From assembly GCF_003086295.3 (NCBI RefSeq), contig NC_092053.1, positions 116,642,445 through 116,706,444 on the forward strand: DNA of 64,000 nt, in the 5' to 3' direction. The notes beneath the pieces were generated by a model. The model did not search any database and was not told the origin of the DNA. It saw nothing but the letters and a program-made list of their open reading frames with translations. Numbering within the stretch: position 1 is the first letter of the stretch; every line of letters begins with the position of its first letter. The stretch is from Arachis hypogaea. Lineage: Eukaryota; Streptophyta; Magnoliopsida; Fabales; Fabaceae. The position numbers and the translations under genes were made by a program. This document shows positions 9,273-21,278 of the stretch, one piece after another.

Positions 9273-10788
9273 TCGTCCGACCGATCTCCGTGGGTAACAA
9301 TTTCCTTTTTCAACGCCAATTCTTGATTTTCTTTGTTAGTTAGTTGTTGCATTGCATGATAGGTTGTATGTTAGTTAGAATTTGTACGTATTTTTACCAC
9401 TTCTTTTTATGTTAGGACTACTTGGTTAAGGTGATGATTTCTTTTCCAAGAAAAATTATCTTAGGACACCCTACCAATTTGAAAAAAAAAAATTTGTTGA
9501 ACTTTCTTGAAGAATTTATTTTGGAACATGGTTTTTGAGCCAAGAACACAAGCATGTGAGTTTTGAGCCCAATTGTGTGGTTACATCTTATAACCACTTA
9601 TTTTTATTCTTGTGTGCATTGTTCTCTTTTTATGATTGTAATCTTTGATTTGTTTGATTCTACATGTCCATTATTTTGTGTATACATGCATTTATATGAT
9701 TGAGGCCATCATTTTATTTAGCTCACTTACCCAAATAACATACCTTTCATCAACCATTGTTAGCCAATTTTGAGCCTATTTAATCCCTTTTGTTCTTAAT
9801 TTTTAGCACATCACTACCTCTAAGTGAAAAATAATAAATGCCCCTTAATTTGGATCTTTGATTAGCTTAGGCTAGTGAAGGTGTGTATCATTTGGGAATA
9901 GGGAACTTGGGAACATTGGTTGAGGTAAAAGTGTGCTTTGTATTTTATTGAAAATACTGGAAATTGGGTACATACTCATGTATTAATTATGTTTAAACCA
10001 TATGCATTGATACTCTTGTATGTACTTTATTGCAAAAAAAAAAAAAAACTGTGAAAAAAAATGTAGAAAAAGAAACGAAAAAAATAAAAGAAAAAAAATG
10101 CAATAAAAAGGGGACAAAAATACCCCAAAGTAAAGTAATAATAACAATGCACATGGAATGTGAATTAAAGAGAATGCATGAGTATGTGGAAAAAAAGTGG
10201 GAATCATGGATAGCTAGGTATTGTATTAGAATTGTATAGGTTGTATGTTATATGTGTTTGGTGAGAAATTAGGTTAATCAAAGGTTCAAATTTCAAGCTC
10301 ACTTGACCATATGCATCCCTATCTTGACCCTAGCCCCATTACAACCTCTGAATAAGTCATCATGATAAATGTATGCATGCATTGAATAATTGTTGATTGT
10401 TAGATGAAAAACAAATCATGGAAAGCATGATTAGAAGAGAATTGAGTAATCAACCCTATACACTAGAGCGACTAGAGAGGATTCACTTCCGGTGAGGGTT
10501 CGATGCTCAATTCCTTGTTTCCGACTTTCATGAGCTTTCTTCTTGCAAGTCTATTTGAACTTCATTTTGATATTTGAATTGGTGTGATTCATGAATCATC
10601 ATACTATCTTTGCCCTACTTGCTTATATATGTTCTTGGAGATTGATTTATTTTTAACCAAGTAGGTAGAATCACTTTGCATCTAGTTGCATGCATATAGA
10701 TAGGTGCATATAGTTTATTTGCATTGAATAAATGTTCATACCCCTTTTCTTATCCTTCTTTATTCTTAGAATGAGGACATGCTTGATT
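9273..10788 (+). other. Non-coding 3' interior of inner element
   Basis: AT-rich sequence with A-rich tracts at 10033-10110. The short frames on either strand are low-complexity (poly-Lys or poly-Phe) and not convincing genes. Confidence 0.5.
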
Positions 10789-10804
10789 TAAGTGTGGGGA
10801 GGTT
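10789..10804 (+). other. Polypurine tract of inner element
   Basis: TAAGTGTGGGGAGGTT directly precedes the TGATAAA start of the 3' LTR, the standard place for plus-strand priming. Confidence 0.85.
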
Positions 10805-12380
10805 TGATAAATTCTAATTTTGTGGTTTATCTTGTGCTTAATTTAGATGATTTTATCAACTTTTCTCACATTTATTCAATAAAATAGCATGGTTTTGTAA
10901 TTCTCCCTTAATTTGTGCTTAAGTGTAAAAACATGCTTTTTAGGCCCTTAAATTGGTGATTTTAATTCACTTTAATTAAATTCGATGTCTTGATGTGTTT
11001 GTTGAGTGATTTTAGGTACATAAGGCAAGAATTGGATGGAAGAAATGAAGAGAAAAGCATGCAAAGTGGGAGAACTCATGAAGAAATGAAGGAATTGCTA
11101 AGCTGTCAATCCTGACCTCTTTGTACTTAATCGATCATAACTTGAGCTACAAAGGTCCAAATGAGGCGGTTTCAGTTGCGTTGAAAATCTAACATCTGGG
11201 GCTTCAAAATGATATAAAATTTGTTATAGTTGCTTGGCGTTTAAAAATGCGTACGCGTGCATCACGCGTACGCATGGGAAGCTGCACGTGACTCACTAAA
11301 GGCAACTCATGGCCAGCGATTTCTGAAGCATTTTGGGCTCAATCCAACTCGTAGGATTGAAGGGGGATGAACCAAGTAGTCATAGTTTAGTTTTTATCAT
11401 GTTTTAGGATAGAATTCTAGAGAGAGATGCTCTCTCCTCTCTCTAGATTTAGGATAGAAATTAGGGTAAAGTTAGGTTAATCTCTCTCAAATTTATCTTT
11501 CAATTCTTCTTTTGATTTCAATTCTCTTTATATTTTAGTGTTCTACTGTCTTAATCTTCTTAGTTTCTCTTGTTAATTTCTTGTTTTGCTCTCTTTTATG
11601 TTTATGAACAATTGTTGGATCTCAATTTCTTCTCATGCAATCTTATATTTCTATATCTTTTGATGTTTACTTCACTTGCTATTGTTGATTTCTTGCTTGT
11701 GTTAGTTATGGGTTTTGTTAATTCTTGCATTTTGTGATGTTTACTTTTATTGCACTCTAGGTGTTTGATGAAATGCTTTTTCTAGTTTTTGGGTAGTTTT
11801 CTTGACTCTTGGCCTATACTAAGGGAATTGAGTGACCTTGAGTTATTGGATCTCAATGAATTGGTGATTTGAGAACCCTTAGTGGTCAATTTGATAACCA
11901 TTGACTCTAACCTACTACTAAGTCAATTAGTATCTAGGTTAGGACTTATGGATTGATGTTGATCAAGCCATTTGACATACTTCAAGCATAGAAGTGGACT
12001 TAATGAGCTTGGTTCCTCATAATTGTCAATACATGGTTTGTTGACAAGGATGGTGATCTCAATTCCCATGTCTTAGCCAAGAGTTCTTTTCCTTTATTTT
12101 ATTAGTTCTTATCATTTACTTTCTTGTCATTTATTTTCTTGCCAATTATAAAATCAAACCCCCTTGCATCTTCATAGCCAATAATTAAATATTTCATTTC
12201 AATTCCTTGTGAGACGACCTGAGGTTTAAATACTTTGGTTAATTTTTATTGGGGTTTTTACTTGTGACAACCAAATTTTTGATGTGAGAATTGTTTGTTG
12301 GTTTGGAGCTATGCTTACAACGAAGTTCTTATTTCTATTAAGAGAAATTCTAGACCGACACAGCAAATTCATCATTATCA
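10805..12380 (+). repeat. 3' LTR of inner element
   Basis: It is 1576 bp, from TGATAAATTC to TTATCA, and collinear with 4240-5829. A 14-bp gap relative to the other LTR falls near 11350, where 'atttctgatgctattgaaccc' is absent in part. Confidence 0.92.
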
Positions 12381-12385
12381 CTGCC
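12381..12385 (+). repeat. Right target-site duplication of inner element
   Basis: CTGCC matches CCGCC at 4235-4239 with one transition. Confidence 0.8.
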
Positions 12386-12667
12386 TTAGCATGAGATCCC
12401 CGAGATACCTCAAGGAATATATTTTCCTCATCAAAGCTATTGAGATCAATGACAGACCTCTCTTGGAGAACTAAGCACTAACATGGAGCAATTGAGGGTG
12501 GAACGTCAAGAGCATTCCACCATCCTCAATGAAATAAGAGAAGATCAAAGAGCCATAAGGGAAGAACAAAGGACTATGAGGGAAGAACAACAAAGACAAA
12601 AGAGTGACGTTGAAGAGATCAAGTACCACATTGGATCCTCAAAGAGGAGCACTAGCCGCCACTATTA
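12386..12667 (+). pseudogene. Second ORF of the outer element, last part
   Basis: When the inner element and one duplication are removed, the frame from 3401-4239 continues here as HEIPEIPQGIYFPHQSY. It has a TAG just before that segment and TGA stops at about 12441-12455. Next comes a Glu/Arg/Gln-rich coiled-coil stretch (REDQRAIREEQRTMREEQQR, 12537-12597) and an end in SRHY with TAA at 12666. The three extra stops fit C-to-T or G-to-A decay. The heptad-like charged stretch suggests self-association, which is inference only. Confidence 0.65.
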
Positions 12668-13790
12668 AAGGTGGATTCGTTCTCTTTATCTTCTTTCCTG
12701 TTGTATTTTTCTGTTTTCTGTTATGTTTTGTCTGTTCTCTTATTCTTATTGCATGATCATTTGCATTGATGTCTTAAAGTTGTAAAATGTCCCATATATC
12801 TCTCACCTTGCTTAAAAGAAAATTTATTTGAAAAGAATTGAGAGATACATAAATTTCAAATTTATAATAAGAATAGTTCAATTATCTTGATGTGGTGGCT
12901 CTGTTTTTGTTTTCTGAATGTATGAATAAGCAGTGCATATTTGAAGCTAGAATTTTAGAATGTTGGCTCTTGAAAGAATGATGAAAAAGGAAAAATATTA
13001 TTGATAATCTGAAAAATTCAAAAATTGATTATTGAAGCAAGAAAAAGCAGCAAAAGAAAAAGAAAAAGCATGTTGCAAAAAAATATATATGCATGCGAAA
13101 AAAAAGAGAAAAAGAAAAAAATGGCGAAAAAATATAAATAAAAAAAAGAGAGAAAAATCCATTACTGCCCAAAAATGCAGGAAAAGGAGGGCAGACTGAA
13201 AAAGCCGATAACCCTTTAAACCAAAAGGCAAAGGTAAAAAGATCCAAGGCTTTGAGCATTAATGGTTATGAGGGCCTACAAGGAATAAAATCATGGCCTA
13301 AGCGGCTTAACCAAGCTATCCCTAACTATGTGCTTGTAGCGTGAAAGTGTCAAGTGAAAAGCTTGAGACTAAGCGGTTAAAGTCCTGATCCAAAGCAAAA
13401 AGAGTGTGCTTAAGAACTCTGGACACCTCTATCTAGGGATTCTAGCAAAGCTGAATCACAATCCGAAAGGGTTCAATCAGTTAAAGTGTCTGTGGCATTT
13501 ATGTATCCAGTAGTAATACTGGAAAATAAAGTGCTTAGGGTCACGGCCAAGACTCTGAAAGCTGTGTTCAAGAATAAAAAAGAACTGAACTAGGAGAATC
13601 AATAATATCATCTGAATTATGAGTTCCTAAAGAGACCAACACTTCTGAGTTTCAATGGATAGTGAGATGCCAAAACTGTTCAGAAGCAAAAAGCTACTAA
13701 GTCCCGCTCATCTAATTGAAACTGAGCTTCATTGGAAACTTTGAAATTTATTGTATCTTACTTTTCTTTTATCCTACTGTGTTTTTAGTT
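12668..13790 (+). other. 3' untranslated interior of the outer element
   Basis: No coding sequence is recognised. A-rich tracts lie at 13036-13165, and the poly-Phe frame on the opposite strand is a shadow of these. Confidence 0.5.
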
Positions 13791-13826
13791 GCTTGGGGAC
13801 AAGCAACAGTTTAAGTTTGGTGTTGT
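13791..13826 (+). other. Hairpin and polypurine tract of the outer element
   Basis: GCTTGGGGACAAGC (a 5-bp stem with a GGGA loop) is followed by 'tttaagtttggtgttg' just before the LTR start. The stem differs from the copy at 3331 by a compensated C-G to T-A pair. Confidence 0.75.
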
Positions 13827-15378
13827 CATGAGTGGATATTTTATACGCTTTTTGGCATCATTTTCATATAGTTTTTAGCATCTTTTGTTTAGGCTTTATT
13901 AAGCTTTTATAGGTTTTAGTGTTAAATTCACATTTTTGGATTCTACTATGAGTTTGTGTGTTTTTATTCAATTTTAGATATTTTCTGGCTGAAATTGAGG
14001 AGCTGGAGCAAAAGTCTGATTCAGAGACAGAGAAAGCACTGCAGATGTTGTCTGGATCTGACCTTCTTGCACTCGGAAGAGCTTTTCTAGAGTTACAGAA
14101 GCTCAAATGGAGCTTTCTCAATGGCTATGGAAAGCTGACTTTCAGAGCTTTCCATTAATGTATAATAGTCCATACTTTGCTTCAGATTAGAAGGCCCAAA
14201 ACTGGCGTCTAACGCCAGCCTCCTACCCCATTTCAGGTGTCCAGCGCCCAAGGAGGAGAGACCAGCGTCTAAATGCCCAGAGAGAATCCCCTAGCCAGTG
14301 TTCAACACCCTAGAGGCCTTATAGCATGTGGATCTCATCAAAGCTCATCCCAAACACTCACCAAGTGGGCTCTAGAAGTGGATTTTAGTACTAAAAAGAC
14401 TGTTTTACCCTTACTAGTCATTAGTTTAGTATTTAAAGTAGAAGATCACTCTTTGTTAAGGGATCTTCGGCCACTTTACACTATATTTTCGTTTCTATCA
14501 TTTTATTCTCTATCAATATGAGTTTCTAAACCTCCTAAGTTGAGGGGAGGAGCCCTGCTGAGTTCTATGAATTAATAAAAGTACTACTGTTTCTCTTCAA
14601 TCTGTGTTTGATTTAATTCTAAGATGTATATTCGTTCTTCAACATGGTGAATGGGATGGTCTGTGACAACCAGCTCCGTTCATCATACTAGGACCACGTG
14701 CCTGACAACCACCCGTGTCTACTTGGGTTCGTGTGAATACTTCAGTGGAAAGCATTGAACCGCCAGCTTGACTATACATATTTCCGACGGCTAATCCACG
14801 ACTTCGTTGGGAACTTCTTGAGACACCAGTCCAACCGATTTACGGGGAGATTAGGGTCTCTGTGGTAGAGGCTAGAACTTAAAGGCACAGCATTCTCTGA
14901 TCCGGAAGATTCGACCTTGTCTGTGGCGTTTTGAGTAGGATCATTAAGGAGAGTAGACTGCAAGAGCTTCACCCTCAATCAGAATGGATCTACACTAACC
15001 CTGGGATTCAGATCTGGAGGAGTATTGGCGGCTGCTCAAACCAGCGTCAATCACATACAGTCTGCCATAGAAGAAATCATTCACAATTGGAGAAGACAGT
15101 AAGACCAGAGTTAATTCAGAAGGACAAAACAACTCCAAGCCTTAACCATCTTCTTGTTCCTGATTATAATTTAATTTACAAAGTATTTTATAAACTATTC
15201 CTCTTATGCATTCAAATCCAACAACTCTTCTATCCGCCTGACTAAGACCTGCAAGATAACCATAACTTGCTTCGAACCACAATTCTCGTGGAATCGACCC
15301 TGACTCGCTCAGGTATTACTTGGACGACCCAGTGCACTTGTTGGTACAGTTGTACGAAGTGTGAAAATTCATGCACCA
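13827..15378 (+). mobile_element. 3' LTR of the outer element
   Basis: It begins near 'tcatgagtggatattttatacgc', a sequence I recognise as the LTR start of an abundant Arachis Ty3/gypsy family, and ends 'atgcacca' at 15378. Its second half matches 1-923. It contains more GGCGTT-type palindromes (14204, 'actggcgtctaacgccag', and decayed ones to about 14310). The exact first base is uncertain by a few positions. Confidence 0.8.
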
Positions 15379-15971
15379 AACAACAATTTGAAAAGTCTTG
15401 AAATAACAGAAGATTTTTATTTTTATAAAATAACAACGATAATTAATAATGAAAAACAAACTATCTTAAATCTTATTTAAATATAAAAGCAGATAAAAAT
15501 TTTGCTAAACAAAATACTTTAAAAAAATTATTTAGTAAAAAAAGTATATTATGAAAAGTTCCAATTAGAAGTACCCATAAGAATAAAATCTACCAATGAA
15601 GAACTAGAAATAAAATTAATAAATGATGAAAAAATCAATAAACAAAAAAAAAGTAAAGATCATAAAAAAATTATCTAAAATAAACTGGATTCATATCATT
15701 ATCATATAAATATTAATTAATCTACCTAAATAACAAAAAATTATGAGAATAATAAAATAATGTATATAGTAGTACAAAAAACTTAAAAAATATTCCTAAT
15801 CATATTTATAACAACTTAAAAAGAATCTTATTAGAGGTAAATAATCACAATGATAATTATTAAATAATAAATTTATGTCTTATCAAGATAAGAAACGAGA
15901 ACTTTTTAAAAGGATAAACCACTTAAATTCTTTACTATTATCAAAAATAAGTAAAGAAGTTTTTAAAATGT
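15379..15971. other. AT-rich intergenic DNA
   Basis: I see no gene, repeat boundary or structured element here beyond simple A- and T-rich runs. The last 9 bases (TTAAAATGT, 15963-15971) are the left target duplication of the next element. Confidence 0.5.
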
Positions 15972-17283
15972 GAGTAAACTTTCACCCCAGTCCTAATAAT
16001 TTTTATAAGTGACAACTGGCACCTTAACAAAATCAAAATTCCATCCCAACTCTCGTCCACTTATTCTGTTAAACATTCTAGTTTTTCTGTTAAATTTTTC
16101 ATCAAATGGTAACGACAAAATTCTAACTATACCGTTAGTTGCATACGTGTCATTGTACAATTTTGTTAGAACACATAGTCCCTTGCTGAGTCATCAAAAT
16201 GACTGTGTTTTGCTCACTCCCAAATCAATACCAGTTTTGCCTACTCCAACGGCTACTTTAATAACATCATCTTTTGCTTTCTCTTTCATTCAAAACCTCT
16301 GGTTTCGATCTACTCACGCTTTTTTTTTCTTCCTCAAAGTCTCCATCTTTATCGTTTTCATTTACCCCAATTTGAACACCACCCATTCTACAATTTTTTT
16401 TTTTATCTAAGCACAAGAACCACGTAGTTTTGTAGAACCCCAAATTCTGTAATAGATTCTGCAACAATCAAAATTTCTACTGTCATTCTAGATACATCTA
16501 CCCCTCCTCTTCCTCTACCGCTACCAGTCCCTGCTAACCACCGCTGGCCTAGGGTCTGGGAGGTGAGCTATAGGTTCATGTCTCTGACAGCTTCTTCAAC
16601 GGTGCCAAGGCAACAACACCATTAGCAACCAGAAGTTAATTCCTCGAATTCCTCTTATGAGAATCACGAGCCTGTTGAGAATTCAAAAATTTCTCTGCAA
16701 TAGAGATATGCCAAAGCCAGACCAAAATGCAAGTTCCTAATTGATGGAAACATGCGTTGGGAAAGCGTTTTGTGGGACCAGAACAGAGGATCACACCATC
16801 GATTTGGAAGGTTTCAAAAATAGAGCACAAAGAGATGACTTACTTCAGTCAAGATGATATCACTCCACTGTCAGTTATTTGCCGTCAGTACACCATCAAG
16901 TCGTTGTTGGTCCTTCGTCAAGTGATCCTCCAAGTGTGTTCTTAGGGTTTCATGTAATTGTTGGTGCGAACGAAGGAGATGGTTGGAAAATCCTCTTCAT
17001 ATGATGGTGGAGAAGTGAAATGTACCATTTTAGGAGTGGATAAAACGCAATCGTCTTAACTACTTAACAAGGGGCGCTATGTGTCTTAACAAAATTGTAC
17101 AGTGACACGTATGCAATTAACGGTACAGTTAGAATTTTGCCATTACCATTTGACAGAAAATTTAATAGAAGGGCTAGAATGTCTAACAGAATGAATGGAT
17201 GGAAGTTGGAATGGTATTTTGATTTTGTTGGAGTACAGGTCATCACTTATGAAAATTGTTAGGGACAGAGTAAGATTTTACTC
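15972..17283. mobile_element. Mutator-like element (non-autonomous), long inverted repeats
   Basis: The ends are inverted repeats of about 250 bp (about 15972-16222 and 17033-17283), each starting GAGTAAA. The flanks are TTAAAATGT and TTAAAATAT (17284-17292), a 9-bp duplication with one mismatch; 9 bp with long inverted repeats is the Mutator signature. The translations of the two arms (16009- on plus, 17246- on minus) look alike only because of the inverted repeat. The ~810-bp interior (16223-17032) has no transposase. A short frame at 16757-16945 could be captured sequence but is unrecognised. Confidence 0.88.
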
Positions 17284-17425
17284 TTAAAATATTTAAAATA
17301 TCATATAATAGTTTTAAAAAAGAAGTAATGGAATTTGAAAGACAAATAAAATCCCTAAAAAATAGTAAAAAAAACTAGCGTTGAACATGCACAAATAAAT
17401 TTTAGGTAATGATAATAAATAAATA

Positions 17426-17786
17426 GGATAAAGTATATTTTTTATTCTTAAAATTTGTTAAAAATTTTAAAAATATCCCTAAGTTTTATTTTGTCTCAAA
17501 ATTTTTAATTTTGATTTGCATTAAATATATCTCTGACGGCTAATTTTTTAAAAAATTTAGGATGAAATTAGCAACAATTTCACAAGAATAATTTTCAACA
17601 CAAACAAATCAGACACATATGTCATGCATTTTTGCTGGATTGTTCCTAAATTTTCTAAAAATTTAGCTCTCAAGGGTATGTTTGATGCAAATAAAAAATT
17701 TCAAGAACAAAATTGAAACAAATTAAAACTTAGTAAGATTTTTAAAATTTTTAACAAATTTTAAGGACAAAAAATATACTTTACTC
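17426..17786. mobile_element. Mutator-type MITE, copy 1
   Basis: The inverted ends (GGATAAAGTATATTTTTT / right arm ending AAAATATACTTTACTC) are about 60 bp each. The flanks AATAAATAG and AATAAACAA agree at 7 of 9 positions. The interior matches the element at 25862-26227 along its whole length, including 'tcagacacatatgtcatgca'. Confidence 0.8.
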
Positions 17787-17795
17787 AATAAACAA

Positions 17796-18620
17796 TTATT
17801 TGAAGAAAATTTTCAAAACTTATGTTGAGAAATACCTATTATTTGTATATGAAAAGATAATTTAATAAAAAAAGAAATGAAGAAAGAAAAAAAAAACTCT
17901 TGTTCTAAATTAATAGAATAACTATATCAAATATTAGATCATGCACTTGAAATTATAAAGCAAAAAATTCTTCACATAGAAAAAATAAAAAATTTTGAAA
18001 ATCTATCTATTTTTAGATAATTTTAAAAATAAAATAATGATAAATAATATAAAAATCTTAAAATAAAAATCGTTAAAATATTACTATCAGAGCAAAAGTA
18101 ATACTTTAAAGAAAACAGAAATACTTTTTAATAAAAAAAAACACAAATCTAATATAAAATATGACCACTAAACAATCAAAATAAAGCATCTTTTTATAAA
18201 GACAAATTTAATAGCTTTGTGGTAAGTGTCACTTTTTTTTGATAAATCATATTAGTTTTTACAAATACTCTTATTCATTATTTTTACGGTTGTTAATGTA
18301 GTATCAGCATGATATTGGATAAGATAAAATGAGTTTATTTGTGTTGGTGAAAAATAATAATAATTAATGAGATAATGTTATAGTAAAATATGAAATTTCT
18401 AAGAAAAATAAAGATTGGTGTTTTTAGTAAAAAAGACACAAAAAAATTATTCTTTATAAATTTAATTAAAATTTTTATTTTTTTTACCTAATTTTATCCT
18501 TCATCAAAGAAATTTTTGAATTAATTAATGTAAGATGAGAATTAATGATGAAAAGACAAATACAATCTTTAAAGAAAAAAAAGAACTCAACATAATAAAG
18601 TTGAGCTTATTACAAGGTCA
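17796..18620. other. AT-rich intergenic DNA
   Basis: No gene or transposon boundary recognised. Confidence 0.5.
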
Positions 18621-18871
18621 ATAATAACTAAGATTGCGAGAATCGGACCGGTTAAGAAACTGGTGAGGTTATTGGTTCAATGATTTACTGGTTCGATCGG
18701 AGTTCAACTGGTTTAATTAAATATTAAATAAAATTATTAAAAAACCTAAAAATAATTTTAAATATATAAATTCAATAATTTCTAACTTATTAAAACTTAA
18801 AATTTCATATAATAAATTATTAATTACTTAATATTAGAAGTTCACAAACAACTTCAAACATCAAAGTTTAC

Positions 18872-18944
18872 CTCTGGATGAACCAGTTTGAGAATCTTGA
18901 ACAGCATTATCTTGTGGCTATGGGTTACTTTGTGATTGTTCCAT
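18872..18944 (-). pseudogene. N-terminal coding exon remnant of hAT transposase
   Basis: The acceptor TTGTTACAG is followed by ATG and MEQSQSNP, a TAG, then PQDNAVQDSQTGSSRG before a GT donor. A polar N-terminus ahead of a BED zinc finger is usual in plant hAT transposases, but no zinc finger is present downstream. The TAG differs from CAG by one transition. Confidence 0.5.
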
Positions 18945-18994
18945 CTGTAACAATCAGAAAATCAAATACTAGAAAATAACTTCAGAAAACCATG

Positions 18995-19510
18995 AACAAA
19001 TAAATAATTCAGCAACCAAAATCATGAAGCAGCAAACAAATTCATGAAGCCAGCAGACAAACAACTAACCTCAGAAAATGAAAAATCAAAATCAAAAATC
19101 AAACAAATAAAGCAGCAAACAAATTCATGAAGCCAGCAAACAAATTCATGAAGTCATCAAACAAACAACTAACCTCAGAAAATGAAAAATCAAAATCAAA
19201 AATCAAAATCGAACAAATAAAGCAGCAAACAAATTCATGAAGCAGTAAACAAATTCATGAAGCCAGCAAACAAATTCATGAACAAATAACCTCAGAATCA
19301 TGAAGCCAGCAAACAAACAAATCATGAAGCCAGCAAACAAGCAAATAACCTCAGAAAATGAAAAATCAAAATCAAAATCGAACAAATAAAGCAGCAAACA
19401 AATTCATGAAGCCAGCAAACAAATTCATGAATAAATAACCTCAGAATCATGAAGCCAGCAAACAAACAAATAATGACGCCAGCAAACAAAATCATGAACA
19501 GATAACAAAT
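18995..19510. repeat. Irregular tandem repeat in the hAT intron
   Basis: Blocks of 'gcagcaaacaaattcatgaa', 'cctcagaaaatgaaaaatc' and 'gccagcaaacaaattcatg' recur in varying order at about 80-170 bp spacing. This is minisatellite growth and not a coding feature. Confidence 0.85.
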
Positions 19511-19589
19511 AAATCATATAATCAAGCACAGAAAATCAGAAGGCAGCGAGGAGGACTAAGTGAATAACCGAACAAGAACAGAGTCTTAC

Positions 19590-19867
19590 CGGCGGCGAGT
19601 AACGGCGAGGAAAGAGGAGGCGAGCTCAGCGATGACGAAGGAGGAGGCGAGCTCGGCGACGACCAACAAGGAGGCGAGCTCGGCGACGACCAATGAGGAG
19701 GCGAACTCGGCGAAAAAACAGGACGCGGTGGTGGTTGCGGCTCTCAACGCCGTCGCTGCGGGATGCAGTGGCGATGGCGGTGTTGAACTGCTGATCCCAG
19801 ATCCCTCTTCTGGCTTGTGGAGTTGTGGGTGATTTCTGCTGAAAGGATTAGGGCTTCGTTTAGGCAA
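19590..19867 (-). other. First exon remnant of hAT gene
   Basis: The minus strand is GC-rich and open from 19867 to the donor at 19589. It contains a threefold 'gcgagctcggcgacgac'-type repeat (a VVAELAS repeat in translation). The second hAT copy has the same CGCCGCCG/GTAAG junction at 50932/50931, so the splice donor is shared by the family. Confidence 0.45.
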
Positions 19868-20127
19868 TTAGGCGTTTAGCCTTTCTTTTCTTCTTTTTTT
19901 TTAAAGGAAAAATGAGGCCGTTTAGCACTTTTTCTTTCTTAACCAAAAACCGCTAAAAAATCGAACGGTTCTCCCGGTTCACTAATTAACCGCCGGTTCG
20001 ACTGGTTTTTTTATCGGTTTTTTGGCAGACGGTTTCTGACCTTATCCAGACTGATTAGGTGACCGATTTTCGGTTAATCCGGTTAAACCGTCCGGTCCGA
20101 TTCGATTTTCAAAACCATGATAATAAC

Positions 20128-21270
20128 ACAAAATAAAGACTTAATTCAATAAAATAAAGATATACTCACCAAGTCACCATTACACCTTTCCTAAACACTT
20201 AAACCTTCTGAGAGTCTTTCGCATTTATAAAGGATTTGTGGAAAACTTCTTGAACATCTATTTTTAGATTTCGAAAAATTCTTTTATTCCTACTCATCAT
20301 TAAGAGGAAGATTTAAAAGTTTTGTCATTTGTCCATATTTTGAAATACTCTGTAAATATTGGTAGCTAATAGCTCATTTTTTTCCATACTATCTCGTTAA
20401 AGTTTTCCACCATTACATAAGAACCTGGTAAAGATCATTTACAAAACTCAACTCCTTCCAATACTCCAACTTCTCTTGACTCGTGTGAGATACCACATAG
20501 AAAGCACAATAAAAAGTATTTTTGAGCAAAATACTCTTCGCACACAACCACCGCACACCTTTAAAATAATTGATTTTCCTAAAGATAGCCTCCCCCACAT
20601 GGGAATCAAACCTTGCAATACCTCTTCATAACCTACAAACTCCCACCTTACACTACCACTCCTCTATATCTCTACCATTTTTTTTTATCTCTACCATATC
20701 CACAATATCAACTTTATTACTAATTCAAAAGCTCTTTATCATGCTCTTCTTTTTCACAACCCCAACCCCTAAAATTTCAAACTCCTATTTTGTTTTGTGC
20801 TAAAGAATTCACCTTCTACCAATTTGATACCACTGCAAGCTACAACCAAACTTAGTTCCATCTCAACTCATCAGTCCATAATCTAACAGAGCCATCAAGT
20901 CTCGCCTTAGTCCCTTCTCCCTTCTCCCACCAAATCAAATATCTGTGTTTGGATTTTCTCTCTTTCAACCTGTCTTGGACTTCTCTACAAAGAGATTTCT
21001 ACACCACGATGAGCACAAATTTCTTCATGCTCCTAAAGTATTTTTGGCTAAATCAGGACTCCATCAAACAATATTATATGGGCTTGGGCTACATCATTCC
21101 CTCTTATAATTTTAAGATTTTGTTTAGTTAGTTCTTCCAATTTCACTTTTACTGGACACACATCTGATGCTCTTTAACAATCCTGGGAGCAGATTTTGCG
21201 GAATTGTGATAATAATAAGAAAATCGCCACTCATTTAAGATCTCGTAGAATTACTATTCTGCCTTTCTGC
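20128..21270. other. Degenerate intergenic sequence, possible antisense LINE remnant
   Basis: No intact gene is seen. A minus-strand patch (20413-20598) translates to CAFYVVSHTSQEKLEYWKEL, which faintly resembles the segment of plant LINE endonucleases before the GDFN motif. Support is weak and the region could equally be unclassified old repeat. Confidence 0.25.
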
Positions 21271-21278
21271 CTTATATC

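Larger units (their letters stand above)
4240..12380 (+). mobile_element. Non-autonomous LTR retrotransposon nested in the outer element
   Basis: Two direct LTRs (4240-5829 and 10805-12380) start TGATAAA and end TCATTATCA. A tRNA-Asp primer site follows the left LTR and a purine-rich tract precedes the right one. The flanks form a near-perfect 5-bp target duplication (CCGCC/CTGCC). The ~5-kb interior has one degraded ORF region (5979-7496) and no recognisable protease, reverse transcriptase, RNase H or integrase. It therefore looks like a pol-less passenger that would need proteins in trans from an autonomous relative. LTR length (~1.58 kb) and the tRNA-Asp site fit Athila-like Ty3/gypsy elements, but without pol the lineage is an inference. 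Confidence 0.92.
18629..20119 (-). mobile_element. hAT-type element, internally deleted, transposase gene 5' end retained
   Basis: It is flanked by a perfect 8-bp duplication ATAATAAC (18621-18628 and 20120-20127). The ends are imperfect inverted repeats sharing GAATCGGACCGG, with further 'ggtt(c/a)' runs inside both ends. On the minus strand the right end holds a GC-rich 5' exon ending CGCCG/GTAAGA (donor 19589-19588). An intron follows, then an exon (18944-18872) that begins exactly at ATG and ends at a donor (CAGAG/GTAAAC). The rest of the transposase is missing. The 8-bp duplication and this layout fit a hAT element; the family call is inference because the catalytic region is absent. Confidence 0.8.

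Noticed and set aside
12998..13259. Two overlapping minus-strand Phe-rich frames that could be small membrane proteins
   Set aside because: They are complements of A-rich tracts in the retrotransposon 3' region.
1..15378. Old virus-like element with an env gene
   Set aside because: The second ORF sits in the env position but shows no signal peptide or membrane segment that I can see, so I treat the element as a retrotransposon.
16009..17246. Two similar short proteins on opposite strands (16009-16410 and 17246-17064)
   Set aside because: The similarity is the terminal inverted repeat of the Mutator-like element, not a gene family.
19560..19832. Plus-strand frame with EEASSA repeats
   Set aside because: Opposite strand of the hAT first exon, which has splice signals on the minus strand.
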